Positions 48,981 through 59,417 are shown, counted from the first letter of the stretch. The stretch is 64,000 nt of DNA from Cladorhizidae sp. MBARI D1340-BT2 (GCA_028752905.1 JAQNBH010000004.1:30587751-30651750), one strand, 5' to 3'. The notes: generated by a model not told the origin, from the sequence alone. Made by a program: numbers and translations.

Positions 48981-49284
48981 GCCTTAATCTTTACCCTTTT
49001 CTTTGTTTGTCTTTCTGCCATTGACAATTCGATTTTCAGAAAAGTTAGAATGGCTACAGCACTAATTCAATCTTCTATTTATAGTTTGCTACCTTACATT
49101 TTCTAGAACATTCTAAACTGACTAGACTGATTGTTACCATTATACAGCTGACATGTACTTAAATGTAAGGTAGCAAACTATAAATAGGAGATTGAATTTG
49201 TGCGGTAGCCATTCTTAACTTTTCTGAAGATCGAAATATGTCAATGGCAGAAAGACAAGCAAAGAGAAGGGCAAAGATTAAGGC
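48981..49284. repeat. long inverted repeat, arms about 122 bp, loop 59 bp
   Basis: Left arm 48981-49101 and right arm 49161-49284 are near-complementary. For example GCCTTAATCTTTACCC pairs with the region ending GCAAAGATTAAGGC, GTTTGTCTTTCTGCCATTGAC pairs with GTCAATGGCAGAAAGAC, and TATAGTTTGCTACCTTACATTT pairs with AAATGTAAGG and so on. Transcribed, it would form a long hairpin. The right arm contains the start of the transposase-like gene at 49238. Confidence 0.9.
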
Positions 49285-50998
49285 TGATCCGGAACAGAAT
49301 CAAGCTCAACTTCTAAAGGACAGAGAGTGAAAGAAGCGTCAATGTGAAACTCAGAGAGGGAAAAAATGTCAGAACAGCAGTTACAAGAACATCAGCTGAA
49401 GGAACGACTACGCATTAAGAATTACTGATCAAAGAAGTTAATGAAACCAATGAGCAGCTGAAACCAGGAGGCACCGTATCACTCACGGCAAGCATTAGGA
49501 AAAGACATAAAGTGACTTGTGCATGGTCTTCATCATCTAATAAGCAACGCTTTGTCGAAAAACTTGCCAGATCAGTAGGATTACCAGTGTGCTTGTGATC
49601 TAAAAAGAGTACCTCAGCAGAAAGTGAAGAAAAAAGTGAATTGGTGCATTCTTTATACGGGAAGAAAAGATCGCATCATCATTCACGAAACAACGGGGGA
49701 GGGAGACAGGATTAAGACAACTCAGCAAGTTCGCTACATGTTAATGTCACTACAAGAAGCCTACAACAAGTTCATAGAACAACATTTGACAACGAAGATG
49801 AGTCTCTCGAAATTCTGTAAGCTAAGGCCACCCAATGTCAAACTGTTTGACCATCTACCACACCAAGTATGCCTTTGCAGCTACCATGAGAATGTTCGGC
49901 TTCTACTTGTGGCTTTTAAGAGAACATTCATCTCTAAGTACTGAGTTTTCATCCTTCATTGAGCCAAGTGACCTGTCACGCCACTTCCAAGAAGTGCATG
50001 ACACGAGAATGCTCAACCTGTGTGGATCTGATTGATGAGTTTGCACCACAAAGCAGCTCAGGGACCTTGCAGTACCACCAGTGGAAGTCTACAGATAGCC
50101 GAATTGAAAAGGTAGACATGACTGATACAGTGGATGCAGTCTTTGAGCTGAAGAAACAGCTGAGTACCTTACTACTCCATACCTTTGTGACGAGAGAGCA
50201 AGCAGCTTCGTTTGACTCGTTGAAGAACTCCTGTGATGGTAAATCCATTGTTTTGCAAGTCAATTTCTCTGAAAATGCGACGATTGCAGCACAGAAAGAA
50301 GTACAAGCAGCCCACTAGCACCACGCTCAGGCAACGATCTTCACCACTCACACTTGGATCAACTATGCTACCAATTTCAGTATGGTAGTAATTTCATATG
50401 ACCTCGACCACACGAAATACAGCATTTTCGTTTTCATGTCACAGTATATTTTCCGAAGTCTCCGAGCGAAATTCCCAACCATAGAAACCGTCAATGTTTT
50501 CAGCGATGGGCCAACTTCTCAGTTTAAGCAGAGGTTCCTCTTTTCAAATCTCCACTACTGGGAGAAAATCTATGACATCTCTATCAGATGCGGGGTTTTT
50601 TTGCCACATATCATGGAAAATGTGTCGTAGACAGGTTTGGAGGGACAGTGAAGAGGGCAGTTTGGAGACACATTTGATCAGAGAGAAGTCATATCACCAC
50701 TCCGCAAGAGTATTCAGCACTCGCCAAACAGCTTTGCCCAAATATTCAAAGTTGAATTTGTTGCCAAGAGTGAGATTGACAATCTGCATTTCTGAATGCC
50801 AAATGGGAAGGAGTGATGACAGTCCCCCAAACACACAAAGTTCATTGTATTCAAGCTTCTGGTGCAGATGAGGTCAAAGTAGCCGATACTTCCAACGAGA
50901 TAGAGAAATGTTTCCGAGTATGTCGAATCCGCAACACCAATGATGTCACTCCTCCGACCAATTCAACAATTGAACAGGATTGTCCAAGTACAAACTGA
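49238..50998 (+). pseudogene. decayed DDE-like transposase-type gene, superfamily not identified
   Basis: ATG at 49238 opens MSMAERQAKRRAKIKADPEQ, a basic leader, which stops after about 27 codons. Frameshifted pieces follow: 49624-49944 (LTTKMSLSKFCKLRPPNV, then CLCSYHENVRLLL), 49990-50318 (cysteines, then VLQVNFSENATIAAQKEVQAAH), 50340-50640 (YDLDHTK, FSDGPTSQFKQRFLFSNL, then in the next frame a GVFFATYHGKC-like block and DRFGGTVKRAVW). Spaced acidic residues followed by a conserved SDG-x-x-SQFK and an FAT-x-HGK block suggest an RNase-H-like nuclease. I recall similar unplaced proteins in cnidarians and insects but cannot name the superfamily. In FSENA the preceding residue is Asn, where I would expect Asp. 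Inactive because of many shifts and stops. Confidence 0.55.
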
Positions 50999-51002
50999 AT
51001 AT

Positions 51003-51941
51003 AGAGGTCATGGTAAGCGATCAAGGTATATACATCAGGATATAGAGGATAGAGGCCTGGGTATAGTATAGAGACCAGTTAGAGACCAGGGGATATAGAC
51101 ACAGGTATAGGAGTGACTGAGGGTATAGAGGTTAGGGTTTTGTATCAGCGATAGAGTCCAGGTTATAGAGGCCAGGGTATAGAGACCAGGATATAGAGAC
51201 AAAGATATAGAGGCCAGGGTATAGAGACCAGGGTATGCAAGCCAGGGTATAGAGACAAGAGACCAGGGTAAAGATAGACCAAGGTATAGAGTCTGGGGTA
51301 TAGAGACAAAGATATAGAGACCAGCGTATAGAGAATCCAGTGTATAGAGGCCACACTATATAGAGATTAGGATATAGAGACCAGGTTATAAAGACCAGGA
51401 TAGAGATCAGGGTGTATAGAGAAGGGTATAGAAACCAGGGCATAGAGGCCAGGGTATATGGTTTAGAGACCAGTGAATAGAGACAAAGTCATAGAGAGTA
51501 GGGTATAGAGACAAAGGTGGTATAGGGCGAACAGGGTATAGAGGCCACACTTTACAGACAGCGTGTAGAGACCAGGTTATAATGACCAGGGTATAGAGAC
51601 CAGGGTATAGAGGCTAGAGTACTATATAGAGACTAGGGAATAGAGACAAGTATAGAGACCAGGGTGGGCAGGGTTAGTGACAACTCAAGGGTATAGAGAC
51701 CAGGGTGTAAAGATCAGGGTATAGAGATCAGGGTATAGAGATCAGGGTATAGAGATCAGGATATAGAGACCAGGGTATAGAGATCAGGGTATAGAGACCA
51801 GGGTATAGAGATCAGGGTATAGAGATCAGGGTATAGAGACCAGGGTATAGAGACCAGGGTATAGAGATCAGGGTATAGAGATCAGGGTATAGAGACCAGG
51901 GTATAGAGACCAGGGTATAGAGACCAGGGTATAGAGACCAG
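51003..51941. repeat. 14-bp minisatellite
   Basis: Imperfect, then (from about 51700) nearly perfect copies of GACCAGGGTATAGA, with GATC variants. Order improves from left to right, suggesting recent expansion at the right end. The first nine bases of the unit, GACCAGGGT, also occur in the 38-bp satellite unit. The Tyr/Leu-rich minus-strand reading frames over it are translations of the repeat. It stops at GACCAG, followed by a hAT-like terminus. Confidence 0.95.
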
Positions 51942-52330
51942 CAGAGTTGCCAACTGTCCCGGAATTTTGGGCATTGTCCCGGTGGTGTCCTTGTCCCGGT
52001 ATTGTCCTGGAATTTACACTCGCTTAGATGGCCAGTGGAGTCCCAAGCATGTTTAGTTTAGTCCTTTAACACTCGTAAAGCAACAAAAACAGGACACTTT
52101 TTAGCAGAGAAAAACTTCAGATAAACAATTACGGCTCCAGCGGGTTTGCCAAACAACCTTTGACCTTGTTTCGATTGGAGGTGTGGCACTCACGTGAAAC
52201 TTCCCAACCAGCGATAATTGCTTTTGCATTGCAAAAGAAGCAGAAGAGAGAATGCCATTTTGACGGATTAAAACACTCTCACCGCCATAAGCACCTACAG
52301 GCGCGAACTCGACATCGCTCACGTAAAAAT
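51942..52330. mobile_element. hAT-like terminus and subterminal DNA
   Basis: Begins CAGAGTTGCCAACTGTCCCG directly after the minisatellite, a sequence of the type found at hAT element ends, with repeated TGTCCCGG blocks behind it. I found no matching right terminus. It may be the 3' end of the element that carries the minus-strand transposase next to it, or a separate fragment. A 73-codon minus-strand open stretch at 52101-52322 is not recognised. Confidence 0.5.
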
Positions 52331-52339
52331 TAAGACCTT

Positions 52340-53685
52340 GCTGAGAGCTTTGCTAAGTCCGAGTGCTTCTGGCTCATGTGTAGTCTCATGGATGTTGTTG
52401 AAAGCCACTACGATCGCACCATAGCTTGCCTTCACTGCTTTTACACATCGCTCATGTCCAGCCAGCGTGTATCAGATGGTTTAGCAATTTTCAACTCTGG
52501 TAAGTCGAGCACACTCTAGACCGCCTTGAGAGATTCTGCTCTCTTTGGGGAGTAGTGGAAGTATTTCTAGACAGCCATCAGGGTCACATACACATGTTTG
52601 ATTCCTTTAGTAGAGTTTGCAGCCTGAACACAAGCTAGCTATAGCAAGTGGCAGTGGCAGTGCACAAACAAAGCATGGGGTGCAAGCGTCTTCATTCGAG
52701 ATTGGACTCCAGTTTTTTCCCCTGAAAATGTACTCGCTCCATCAAAGCCCATCCCGACAATTCTGTTGATCTGAAGTTTCTTTTCCTTCAAACACTCAAC
52801 GAGAGCAGAGAAAATACTCTCTGCATTTTCTTGACATAAATGAACAATCTCCAAGAAATTCTCCTCAGGTATACCCTTTTCCTCCCAGCGACAAAATACT
52901 GACATCTCTTCCACTGTAGTGATATCTGTACACTCATCTGCCATTATGCTGTAATGAGAGGCTTGTTGAAGGCGTTTCAGAATGGACTCTTCAACCCATG
53001 TTCCTAGAGCTTGGACAAATTCACCTAAGGCTACGTGAGATGTGTACATTGCATTCCTCCCTGTCTTCTCCATGAAGTACTTCAAATCTTCACCACCACA
53101 AGATACAACCAAGTCAACCAACTTGCTAAAATTGGTATTATGAGCAATGTGTTGGCGGGCGAGGAAGTGAGTACAACGTATCAAAGATTTGATAGCAGCC
53201 CTATTCCTCATTCTCTCTTGTGTTCCCACTTTTTGAAGTTGTTGAACGATGGATCTTCCAAGTTGGGTTGCCAAAACCGCTTGACTTGCTATGATATGAC
53301 CATCACTCTTAGCATGAGCTTTCATCCGGGCAGCAGCATTTTTCCAGTTAGTGAATGGCTTTGTTGTCCAAACGTCACCTTCTTGTTGAACTGACCTCCC
53401 AGAAACTTTGCAGATTTTGCAAAATGCACCTTCAGCATCTGCATCATATTGTAGCCAAGGATAATCTTCTTCCCAAGTCTTGCGGTATTTTCTAGTACTT
53501 GAGTATGGTGTAGAACTGGTACATTTCTTGGGTAGTGTTGGTGAACTAGTAGAAGGTGTCTTGCTTGGAATAACCTCTATTTCCTCTTCAGACTCAGCTT
53601 CACTACTACTTATGTTACTAGTACTAGCAGCTGCTTTACTAGAGCTCCCCCAAAAAGAGCTCCCCCCAAAAGATCGAATATCCAT
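52340..53685 (-). pseudogene. hAT transposase C, same family as A and B, C-terminus lost
   Basis: ATG at 53685 (MDIRSF) gives a 348-codon open frame to TAG at 52639, the longest uninterrupted piece of this family here. Order: serine/acid-rich leader; BED/TTF-like finger around residues 75-125 (WEEDYPWLQYD, FCKICK, then W-x-x-x-PFTNWKNA and H); helical region; RCTHFLARQHIAH; first catalytic block MADECTD near residue 270; CRWEEKGIPEENFLEI; second block VGMGFDGASTFSG. The frame upstream of 53685 is open but has no ATG supporting an earlier start. Past the TAG the family sequence continues, broken (LACVQAANSTKGIKHVYVTL, then KPSDTRWL), to about 52340. The ERSFS-type dimerisation domain is absent. 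It retains both visible catalytic aspartates. Confidence 0.88.
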
Positions 53686-53917
53686 TATAAACTTAAGGGG
53701 GTGCTTCAGGTCCAACAATGTTTTTTGTTTTTGTTTTGGGGTGTTTTTTTCCTTCCCATAAATATGTTGCCAGGACCTGTAAGATGCTACATTCCAAATT
53801 TGAGAAGATTTGGATGCTCCATTCTGGTGACTTTTGTACATATACCTCCATTCAATTCTTGCCAAAGAAATGGGAAAGAAGACTGTCCGCGGAGGGCGAG
53901 TTTTTTATTTTTTACTT
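53686..53917. other. leader DNA of hAT C
   Basis: Upstream of the transposase start, on the minus strand. T-rich on the plus strand (53719-53755). No left-type terminus (CAGGG or CAGAG, inverted) was found before the R repeat begins. Confidence 0.45.
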
Positions 53918-54332
53918 GTGGTTACAACTTTAGAGCTCCATAGATTCTGCAAACTTCATGGTATGGACTTGATATATAGCTCAAAAGATAGGTCTCTCTG
54001 TGTGCTCTCTTTTGATACTAAAATATGTTTCATAGGTATAACTATAGGCAAGTTACTAGACCCTAAAGTGGAGGGACCTCAAAAACCTGATCCCCAAAAC
54101 CTCATCCAGAATAACTCCAGATTGCTAAGTGCAAAAAAAATTTGAAATTGGTACGAGTGGCTAGAGGAAGCCCTAGAGCATTCAATCACCTTTTTGAATG
54201 AGCGTTAAAAATTTAGTACATGGTCAAGCGTGCGGGTGGAAAATTGAGGGCGTTGAAAATCAACGCCCTCAATTTTCCACCCGCGGGCTTGACCACCTAC
54301 TAAAATTTTAACGCCTAATAAGAAAGGTCATT
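53918..54332 (+). repeat. foldback repeat family R, copy 3
   Basis: Forward arm (TGTGGTTACAACTTTAGAGC, AGATAGGTCTCTCTGTGTGC, GTGGAGGGACCTC, GTGGCTAGAGGAAGCCC), then a strong hairpin: 54202-54256 pairs with 54260-54314, 55-nt arms with about five mismatches and a 3-nt loop. The arm contains GCGTTAAAA, TGGTCAAGCG and GGTGGAAAATTGAGGGCG. Confidence 0.9.
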
Positions 54333-55006
54333 GCATATTATAAGCTATTAGGAGTGTGCTATTTTTAGATATAAAGTCTTTATAAAAAATAGCACACTCC
54401 TTTAACCCTTTAAGCCCCCGAGCGTTTTTCAAATTTTTCTCATTTTTTAACTTCCTGTTTAAAATATTTATAACATTAAAGGGAATATTGGTAAGCAATA
54501 TGGGTATAATCTAAAAGCTAATGAGCCATACTATTTTATTTATTTTTCAAAAGATTAATAAACCACACCCATAACAAATTATAATAATTTGAACTTAGAT
54601 AAAAATTTAGGAATCAATATTCGTTCCGATTTCTTCAAATTTTTGTACAATAAAGTTCCTTTTTTATGACTTCAAACTATTACACAACCATCAATCATCA
54701 CCACTGAACAATTTTTTTCCCATTGAAGATGTGTGAAATATGATAAATTTCATTATTTTATATTGCCGGTATTGGCATAAAAATGTATACGTTTTGATCT
54801 CAAAAAAGATGTACATGTGTAGTTTTATTGTGTAGTATGGATATGTACTAAACTCTAATAAACATGTAATATATGTATACTAAGACCTAATGTTAGATCA
54901 TACTTACTCAAATGACCACAAAGCCACACCCATCTGCGATTATGGTAGATTGTCAATAACAATAATTATATTTCTAGCAGAAAACAGATATTTATTTCAA
55001 CAAGTT

Positions 55007-57060
55007 TTAGTTCCTCATATGGTCACATTGACTAGAATGCCAAACTTTGAAGCAGTTTCTGTTGGGTTCAAAGCAAAGATACATATCACATGCAACACAC
55101 TTCAATCTGGTGCGGTGTCGGGGTTTCTTCAATATTTTGCACAAATCACAATATTGTCGCTCTTCACGAGGAGTGTGTGTAAGCTGGTGAGGAGCCCTAA
55201 TACTCTGTTTGTGTGAAGGAGATAATAAGGTTTTTTCAGAACCATCTCTTAGGTCACATAACCGAGCTACCAAATTCTCCCGAAATGCTTTGTGAGTACA
55301 TTTTTTGCGTTCTTCTTCAGGTAGGTGGAGTTTGTACAGAAGATATGAATTGGTCACCATTACGTCCAAAAAATGCAAAAAAAGGGTGCGCCAATACTTT
55401 CGAGTCTTGCGTAGAATATTGTAGTAAGATATAGCCTGGTCCGAAAGGTCAACACCTCCCATATATTTGTTGTACTCTACTATAGGAGGAGGAATCTTGA
55501 CTTCCTTGCGCAATAATTGACCAGCTTTATCTTTCATTTTCCGTATCACTTTCTCATTACCTGTGGCAGTATGCATAGTTGAAGCCACAGTTACTACTTT
55601 AGTGTCTTTCCACATAACATACACTAAGCTTTTGTCCCGAACCCATCGACCTTCTCCCCGTTCAGTACACGATTTTGCTAGTTCAGTCTTCAAAGATTTG
55701 AGACATTTAGGAACATTACGACGTTTTATATCAATTGTACCACATGCTTCGAACCCATTTGCTTTGAGGTAGTACTCAAATAAGATAGGGCTAGAATAGA
55801 AATTGTCAGTGAAAAGTCGATATCCTTGATTTTCCAATCCTTTTACTAAATCAATTACTACATCATATGCTAAACCATTACTTGATCGTACTTCTCCTTG
55901 CTTTCCCCTGTACACTGTAAAGCGATAAGTATAACCAGTTTCAGAGTCACACAAACACCACAGCTTGAAGCCCCACTTGACTGGCTTACTCTTGATGTAC
56001 TGGCGCATTGGAAAATGCCCCTTTGATTTCACCATGCGTTCATCGATTGAAATATTTAGATCTGGTTGAAAGTAGCGCTGACTTGAATCGTTCAAGTGTT
56101 CCATCATTGGTCGAACTTTACACAACCGGTCACTAAGATCTTCTGTGTCAATATCACTCACATGTAAGAATCCCCAGAGACTAAAAAACTTATTTCTGCT
56201 GATAATACTTCGCCCTGCAAAACTTCTACCATAAAGGAGAAATGAATCTCCTGTAGTCGTCCAATAATCAGTGTAGTATGCCAATTTTTCCAAACCGAAA
56301 TAAATTAATAAGCCAACCAAATTCAATAACATAACTGCTGTCATTCCAGGGTATCGAGAATAATTATATGGTGATCTGTCTTTATTCTTTTCAGCATACT
56401 TATCAGAATTCTTGCATATTAGTTTTATTATATCTTCAGTAAAAAAAAGCTTGAAGAAATCAAGAGGTGTGAAAGATTCATCATAACTGGCAACATATGA
56501 ACCTGGTTCACGCACTGGGTTGAATGGGTGTACAGTCAATGCTGAAGTATCAGGATTCTCAAGAGTATTGACATGTGATTGGGAGATACTCTGTCTGCAT
56601 GTAATACCCGAACTTCCTCCACTGTTATATTGACCTCTAGGACGGGTATTTCCTCGTATTCTACCCCTACTTCTCCGTAGACCACGTCGTCCGCGAGAAC
56701 GGTGTCCTTGAACACCTCTTCCAGCTCTGCTTCTAAGAGGCTGTTCTTCCTCAGAGGATGGTGAAACTGAGGGTACTGGAGTTGCTTCCAGAGGAAATTC
56801 AACAGCAGTGGCATTGGATCTATATAACAATTAAATTATGGTAAATATATAGCTAAACTCTAGCTATCCAAGTAGAGAGCTGTAACTATAGCTATCTGGA
56901 CTTACCCAGTAAATGTATCTCCATCAAAACCATCTTCAGGATCAGAAAGGTCACATACTGAGTCCTCACTGCTGCTGCTATCCAAAAGTCTCAAAACCTC
57001 TTCCAAACCCAAGGTAGCAGCTGTTACTGACTGAGTAGTGGGCATTGAGCCAGTTGCCAT
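55007..57060 (-). CDS. piggyBac transposase, two exons, apparently intact
   Basis: Exon 1 runs from ATG 57060 to 56906 and exon 2 from 56819 to 55007. The intron, 56905-56820 (86 bp), starts GTAAGT and ends TATATAG, and splicing keeps the frame across a split Gly codon to give 655 residues. A 19-codon upstream in-frame ATG at 57117 is an alternative start. Domains: acidic N-terminus (SSSSEDSVCDLSDPEDG); an Arg/Gly-rich stretch at about 80-115; the DDE_Tnp_1_7 nuclease with catalytic Asp at about 311 (ISIDERM), 390 (LFTDNFYSS) and 509 (GGVDLSDQ); and a C-terminal cysteine-rich zinc-binding domain at about 609-646 (CDLCK, CVACDMYLC, then Cys and His). No internal stop or frameshift is visible. 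It would excise and reinsert the element at TTAA in the nucleus. Length fits full-size relatives (roughly 550-650 residues). Confidence 0.93.
56820..56905 (-). other. 86-bp intron in the piggyBac gene
   Basis: Minus-strand donor G|GTAAGT and acceptor TATATAG|AT. It is AT-rich (TAAATATATAGC, TTATGG), and its removal gives continuous coding. Reading through it instead would stop right after TFTG (GGG TAA). Confidence 0.85.
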
Positions 57061-57274
57061 CTTGTTAGGACAGCTTACTAAGTTTGAACAAAGCAAAAAC
57101 AAAAATGTATTGGACATCCCTTACCAAGTATTTCAAATGAAAGGTAATTTCCCCCTGTATTTGAATATATGCATCCTGTTAACACAGGATGCAGAGTTTA
57201 TTTATTATAATTAAATTGGTAAGTGTGCCCGTATGGGCTCAAAAATCAATGGGGGGGGGGGCTTAAAGGGTTAA

Positions 57275-57609
57275 GTGCTACTGGCAGCAATTGTGGATTA
57301 CAATTTAAAGTGCTGACAGATGACCACAATTGCTGTCAGTAGCAATAGAGTATTGCACTTGAGATTAGTTAGTCATCACTTCCTGTGATGTAGGCGATAT
57401 TCTAAAAATAACTTTCTAATAAAATACCCATTGTGACCAGCATTCATTTATGGTTTTAAAAGTGACTGAAAATGCACCACAAGCGACCTTGTACAATACA
57501 ATGATAAAATAATTCTGGGGGGGTGCTTACGCACACGTGCCGGGGCTTCGCCCCACCACTTCTTTAAATTAATTACATTTGCCACACCTGAGAACAATTC
57601 CTAAATGAA
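57275..57609. other. spacer right of piggyBac
   Basis: Starts with an imperfect inverted pair, GTGCTACTGGCAGCAATTGTGG and CCACAATTGCTGTCAGTAGC (57277-57346), which suggests a small hairpin repeat. I see no gene. Confidence 0.5.
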
Positions 57610-57772
57610 GGCCTGATTAGGCGTTAAAATTTAAGTACGTGGTCAAGCGGGGGGGGAGGGTGGAAAATGAATTTCGTTAAAAATAATTTTCCACCCACGC
57701 GCTTACCACGTACTAAAAAAATTTAACGCCTAATGAAACCACTCATTGAATAGCCTAGGGCTTCCTCTAGCC
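57610..57772 (+). repeat. foldback repeat family R, copy 4, part 1 (core)
   Basis: Palindromic core: GGCGTTAAAATTTAAGTACG, TGGTCAAGCG, GGTGGAAAATGAATTTCG, then the inverted TTTTCCACCCACGCGCTT, CCACGTACTA, TTTAACGCCTAATGAAA. It continues into GGGCTTCCTCTAGCC, where it is interrupted, and resumes at 59281. Confidence 0.88.
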
Positions 57773-59280
57773 CTTTGTTTCACAAAGTCAGACCCAGGGG
57801 CCGGATCAGGCCCGGAGGTCCTGAGTCCGGCCCTCGGACGATTATCAGAAAAGACGCATTTTTTTACAAATTAAATTACACATAAATATTTAATCTGTAT
57901 TTGTGGAGACACACCCTCCACATACCCTCCCCAACTGAACAGTGCCAGTCATCTTGTCTTGCATGTAATAGCTAACACATGCACAAACTGTCTATGATTA
58001 AACACACCACATTACAAACACATGCACAAACTTATCATGTTTAACACTTACAACATGACCACATTGGTTGTAATTCGGCCGAAAACCTATTTTAATTAAA
58101 GGAGCTGCCTCAAGTCCCTGCAGATTTCCCCGAGATCCACTCCAATTTGCAACATTCACATCCTGTGTTTGGACTTCTGCATCTTGGATTTGGACTCCTT
58201 GAACATTGCTGCCTCCTCCAACAGTGAAGGGTCAGGATGGCACTGCCAAAGAAGTAGAAGGTGGATGCGGAAAATTGAGCCTTCAATGAAGAATGGACCA
58301 AGGGAAATTCTTCTTCATCTCAGACAGGAGCAAGTGTCTCTGCCTCATCTGTCAAGAAAGCCTCGCTGTTACAAAGCTATTTAATATCCGGTGACATACC
58401 AGTCAAAGCATTCAGACAGGTAACTTCATCTTTCAGGGCAAAAACAACGCGCTAGGCTGCCTGCTTTCTGTTACAGGTATGATGGACTGGTAGGAGAACA
58501 ACGAGTTGCCAAGGCCAAAGAGCTCAAGTCCAAGCTGTCCAGACAGCAGACGTCTTCACCGGGAGTGTGCAAGCATTTCAGGTGAAGCTGCAACTCTGGT
58601 CAGTTGGAGGCTGGTAACCTCGATCACTTCCCTGCCATGTGCACTGTGAGGACAGAGCTGATGATTTTGATGCTGCAGAAGTTGGAAACCTGAAGACAGA
58701 GTTTGAGCACCGCTTTGAGCAGTTCAGGTCAAGAAGCATGGACTTTGAAATCTTCTCTATGCCATTCACAACTGACCCAAGCAAAGCTCCAGTCAAGCTT
58801 CAGCTGGAGCTGATTGAGCTGCAGAGCAACATGGACATCAAGTCCCAGGTTATGGAGAAGGAGCTGAAGGAACTACAAGGCCCTGCCATGCAACACATTC
58901 CCGAACCTAGCTGCCAATGGCCAGAGGTTCCTTGCCATGTTTGGCAGTACATACATCTGTGAGCAGTTTTTCTCCAGGATCAAGTACGCCAAGTCCAAGT
59001 ACCGGAATTTGATCTCTGATGCGCACTTGGAGACACTGTGAGAGTGGCTTCTTCGCATCCCAAGCCTGATATCGATGTTATCATGGAACAGCAAAAGCAA
59101 TTCCATGTTTCACATGATTGTGATTACTTCGTGCAACTGTCATGTGTTTTCTGCTTCACATGTACCAGAAATACAGAAGCAAAATTGTTCTTGTCCTATT
59201 CCCCCCCCCCCCCTCCCCTCCGGCCCTCGACACACTCAGGGTAGTCCCCACCGCTAAAAAGTTTGGGAAACACTGCCGGG
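57773..59280 (+). mobile_element. Charlie-type hAT element inserted in repeat R
   Basis: A 1508-bp insertion between two copies of CTAGCC (57767-57772 and 59281-59286), inside an R repeat whose halves join cleanly without it. The right end reads AGTTTGGGAAACACTG, the inverse of the CAGTG-TTTCCCAAAC ends of Charlie-like hAT elements; the left end has the degraded form TTTGTTTCACAAAG. A G/C-rich subterminal CCGGCCCTCGG on the left pairs with CCGGCCCTCGA on the right. The transposase inside is a fossil. Confidence 0.8.
58230..59065 (+). pseudogene. GTF2IRD2/Charlie8-like hAT transposase fossil
   Basis: N-terminal trace at 58235-58290 in broken frame: CCAAAGAAGTAGAAGGTGGATGC-type sequence gives KVDAEN, then FNEEWT, the conserved start of this family. 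The middle is lost, with a shift near 58440. From 58639 an open frame reads ADDFDAAEVGNLKTEFEHRF, FSMPFTTDPSKAPVKLQLEL and IELQSNMDIK, then in another frame FGSTYICEQFFSRIKYAKSK and LISDAHLETL. This is the C-terminal part of the catalytic domain with the dimerisation block (CEQ-x-FS). Frameshifts and stops make it inactive. Confidence 0.8.
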
Positions 59281-59384
59281 CTAGCCACTGGTACCAATTT
59301 CAAATCTTTAGCACTTAGCAATCTGGAGTTATTTATGTGGAGGTTGCAGGCATTCAGGTTTTTGAGGTCCCTCCACTTTAGGGG
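59281..59384 (-). repeat. foldback repeat family R, copy 4, part 2 (right arm)
   Basis: Continues copy 4 after the insertion: CTAGCCACTGGTACCAATTT, AGCACTTAGCAATCTGGAG, GAGGTCCCTCCACTTTA. The arm then stops and a T-rich stretch (59396-59417) follows. Confidence 0.85.
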
Positions 59385-59417
59385 TGACAGTTCTACTTTT
59401 TAAATTTTTTTTTTTTA

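Larger units (their letters stand above)
54406..57270 (-). mobile_element. complete piggyBac transposon
   Basis: 2865 bp between TTAA sites at 54402-54405 and 57271-57274. Terminal inverted repeats are perfect over 14 bp (CCCTTTAAGCCCCC and GGGGGCTTAAAGGG). TTAA targets and CCC-starting ends are the hallmark of the superfamily. The element carries one minus-strand transposase gene, an AT-rich 0.6-kb tail between 54406 and 55007, and a short promoter region (57061-57270) with a small inverted pair, GCATCCTGTTAACACAGGATGC, at 57171-57192. All parts expected of an autonomous copy are present. Confidence 0.95.

Noticed and set aside
51132..51443. Leu/Tyr/Pro-rich minus-strand protein of about 100 residues
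   Set aside because: It is the translation of the 14-bp minisatellite, with no start context, splice signal or flanking coding sequence.
53686..53865. Longer N-terminus of the hAT C transposase (60 extra codons)
   Set aside because: The upstream open stretch has no ATG at its start, and MDIRSF at 53685 matches the start of element A's protein.
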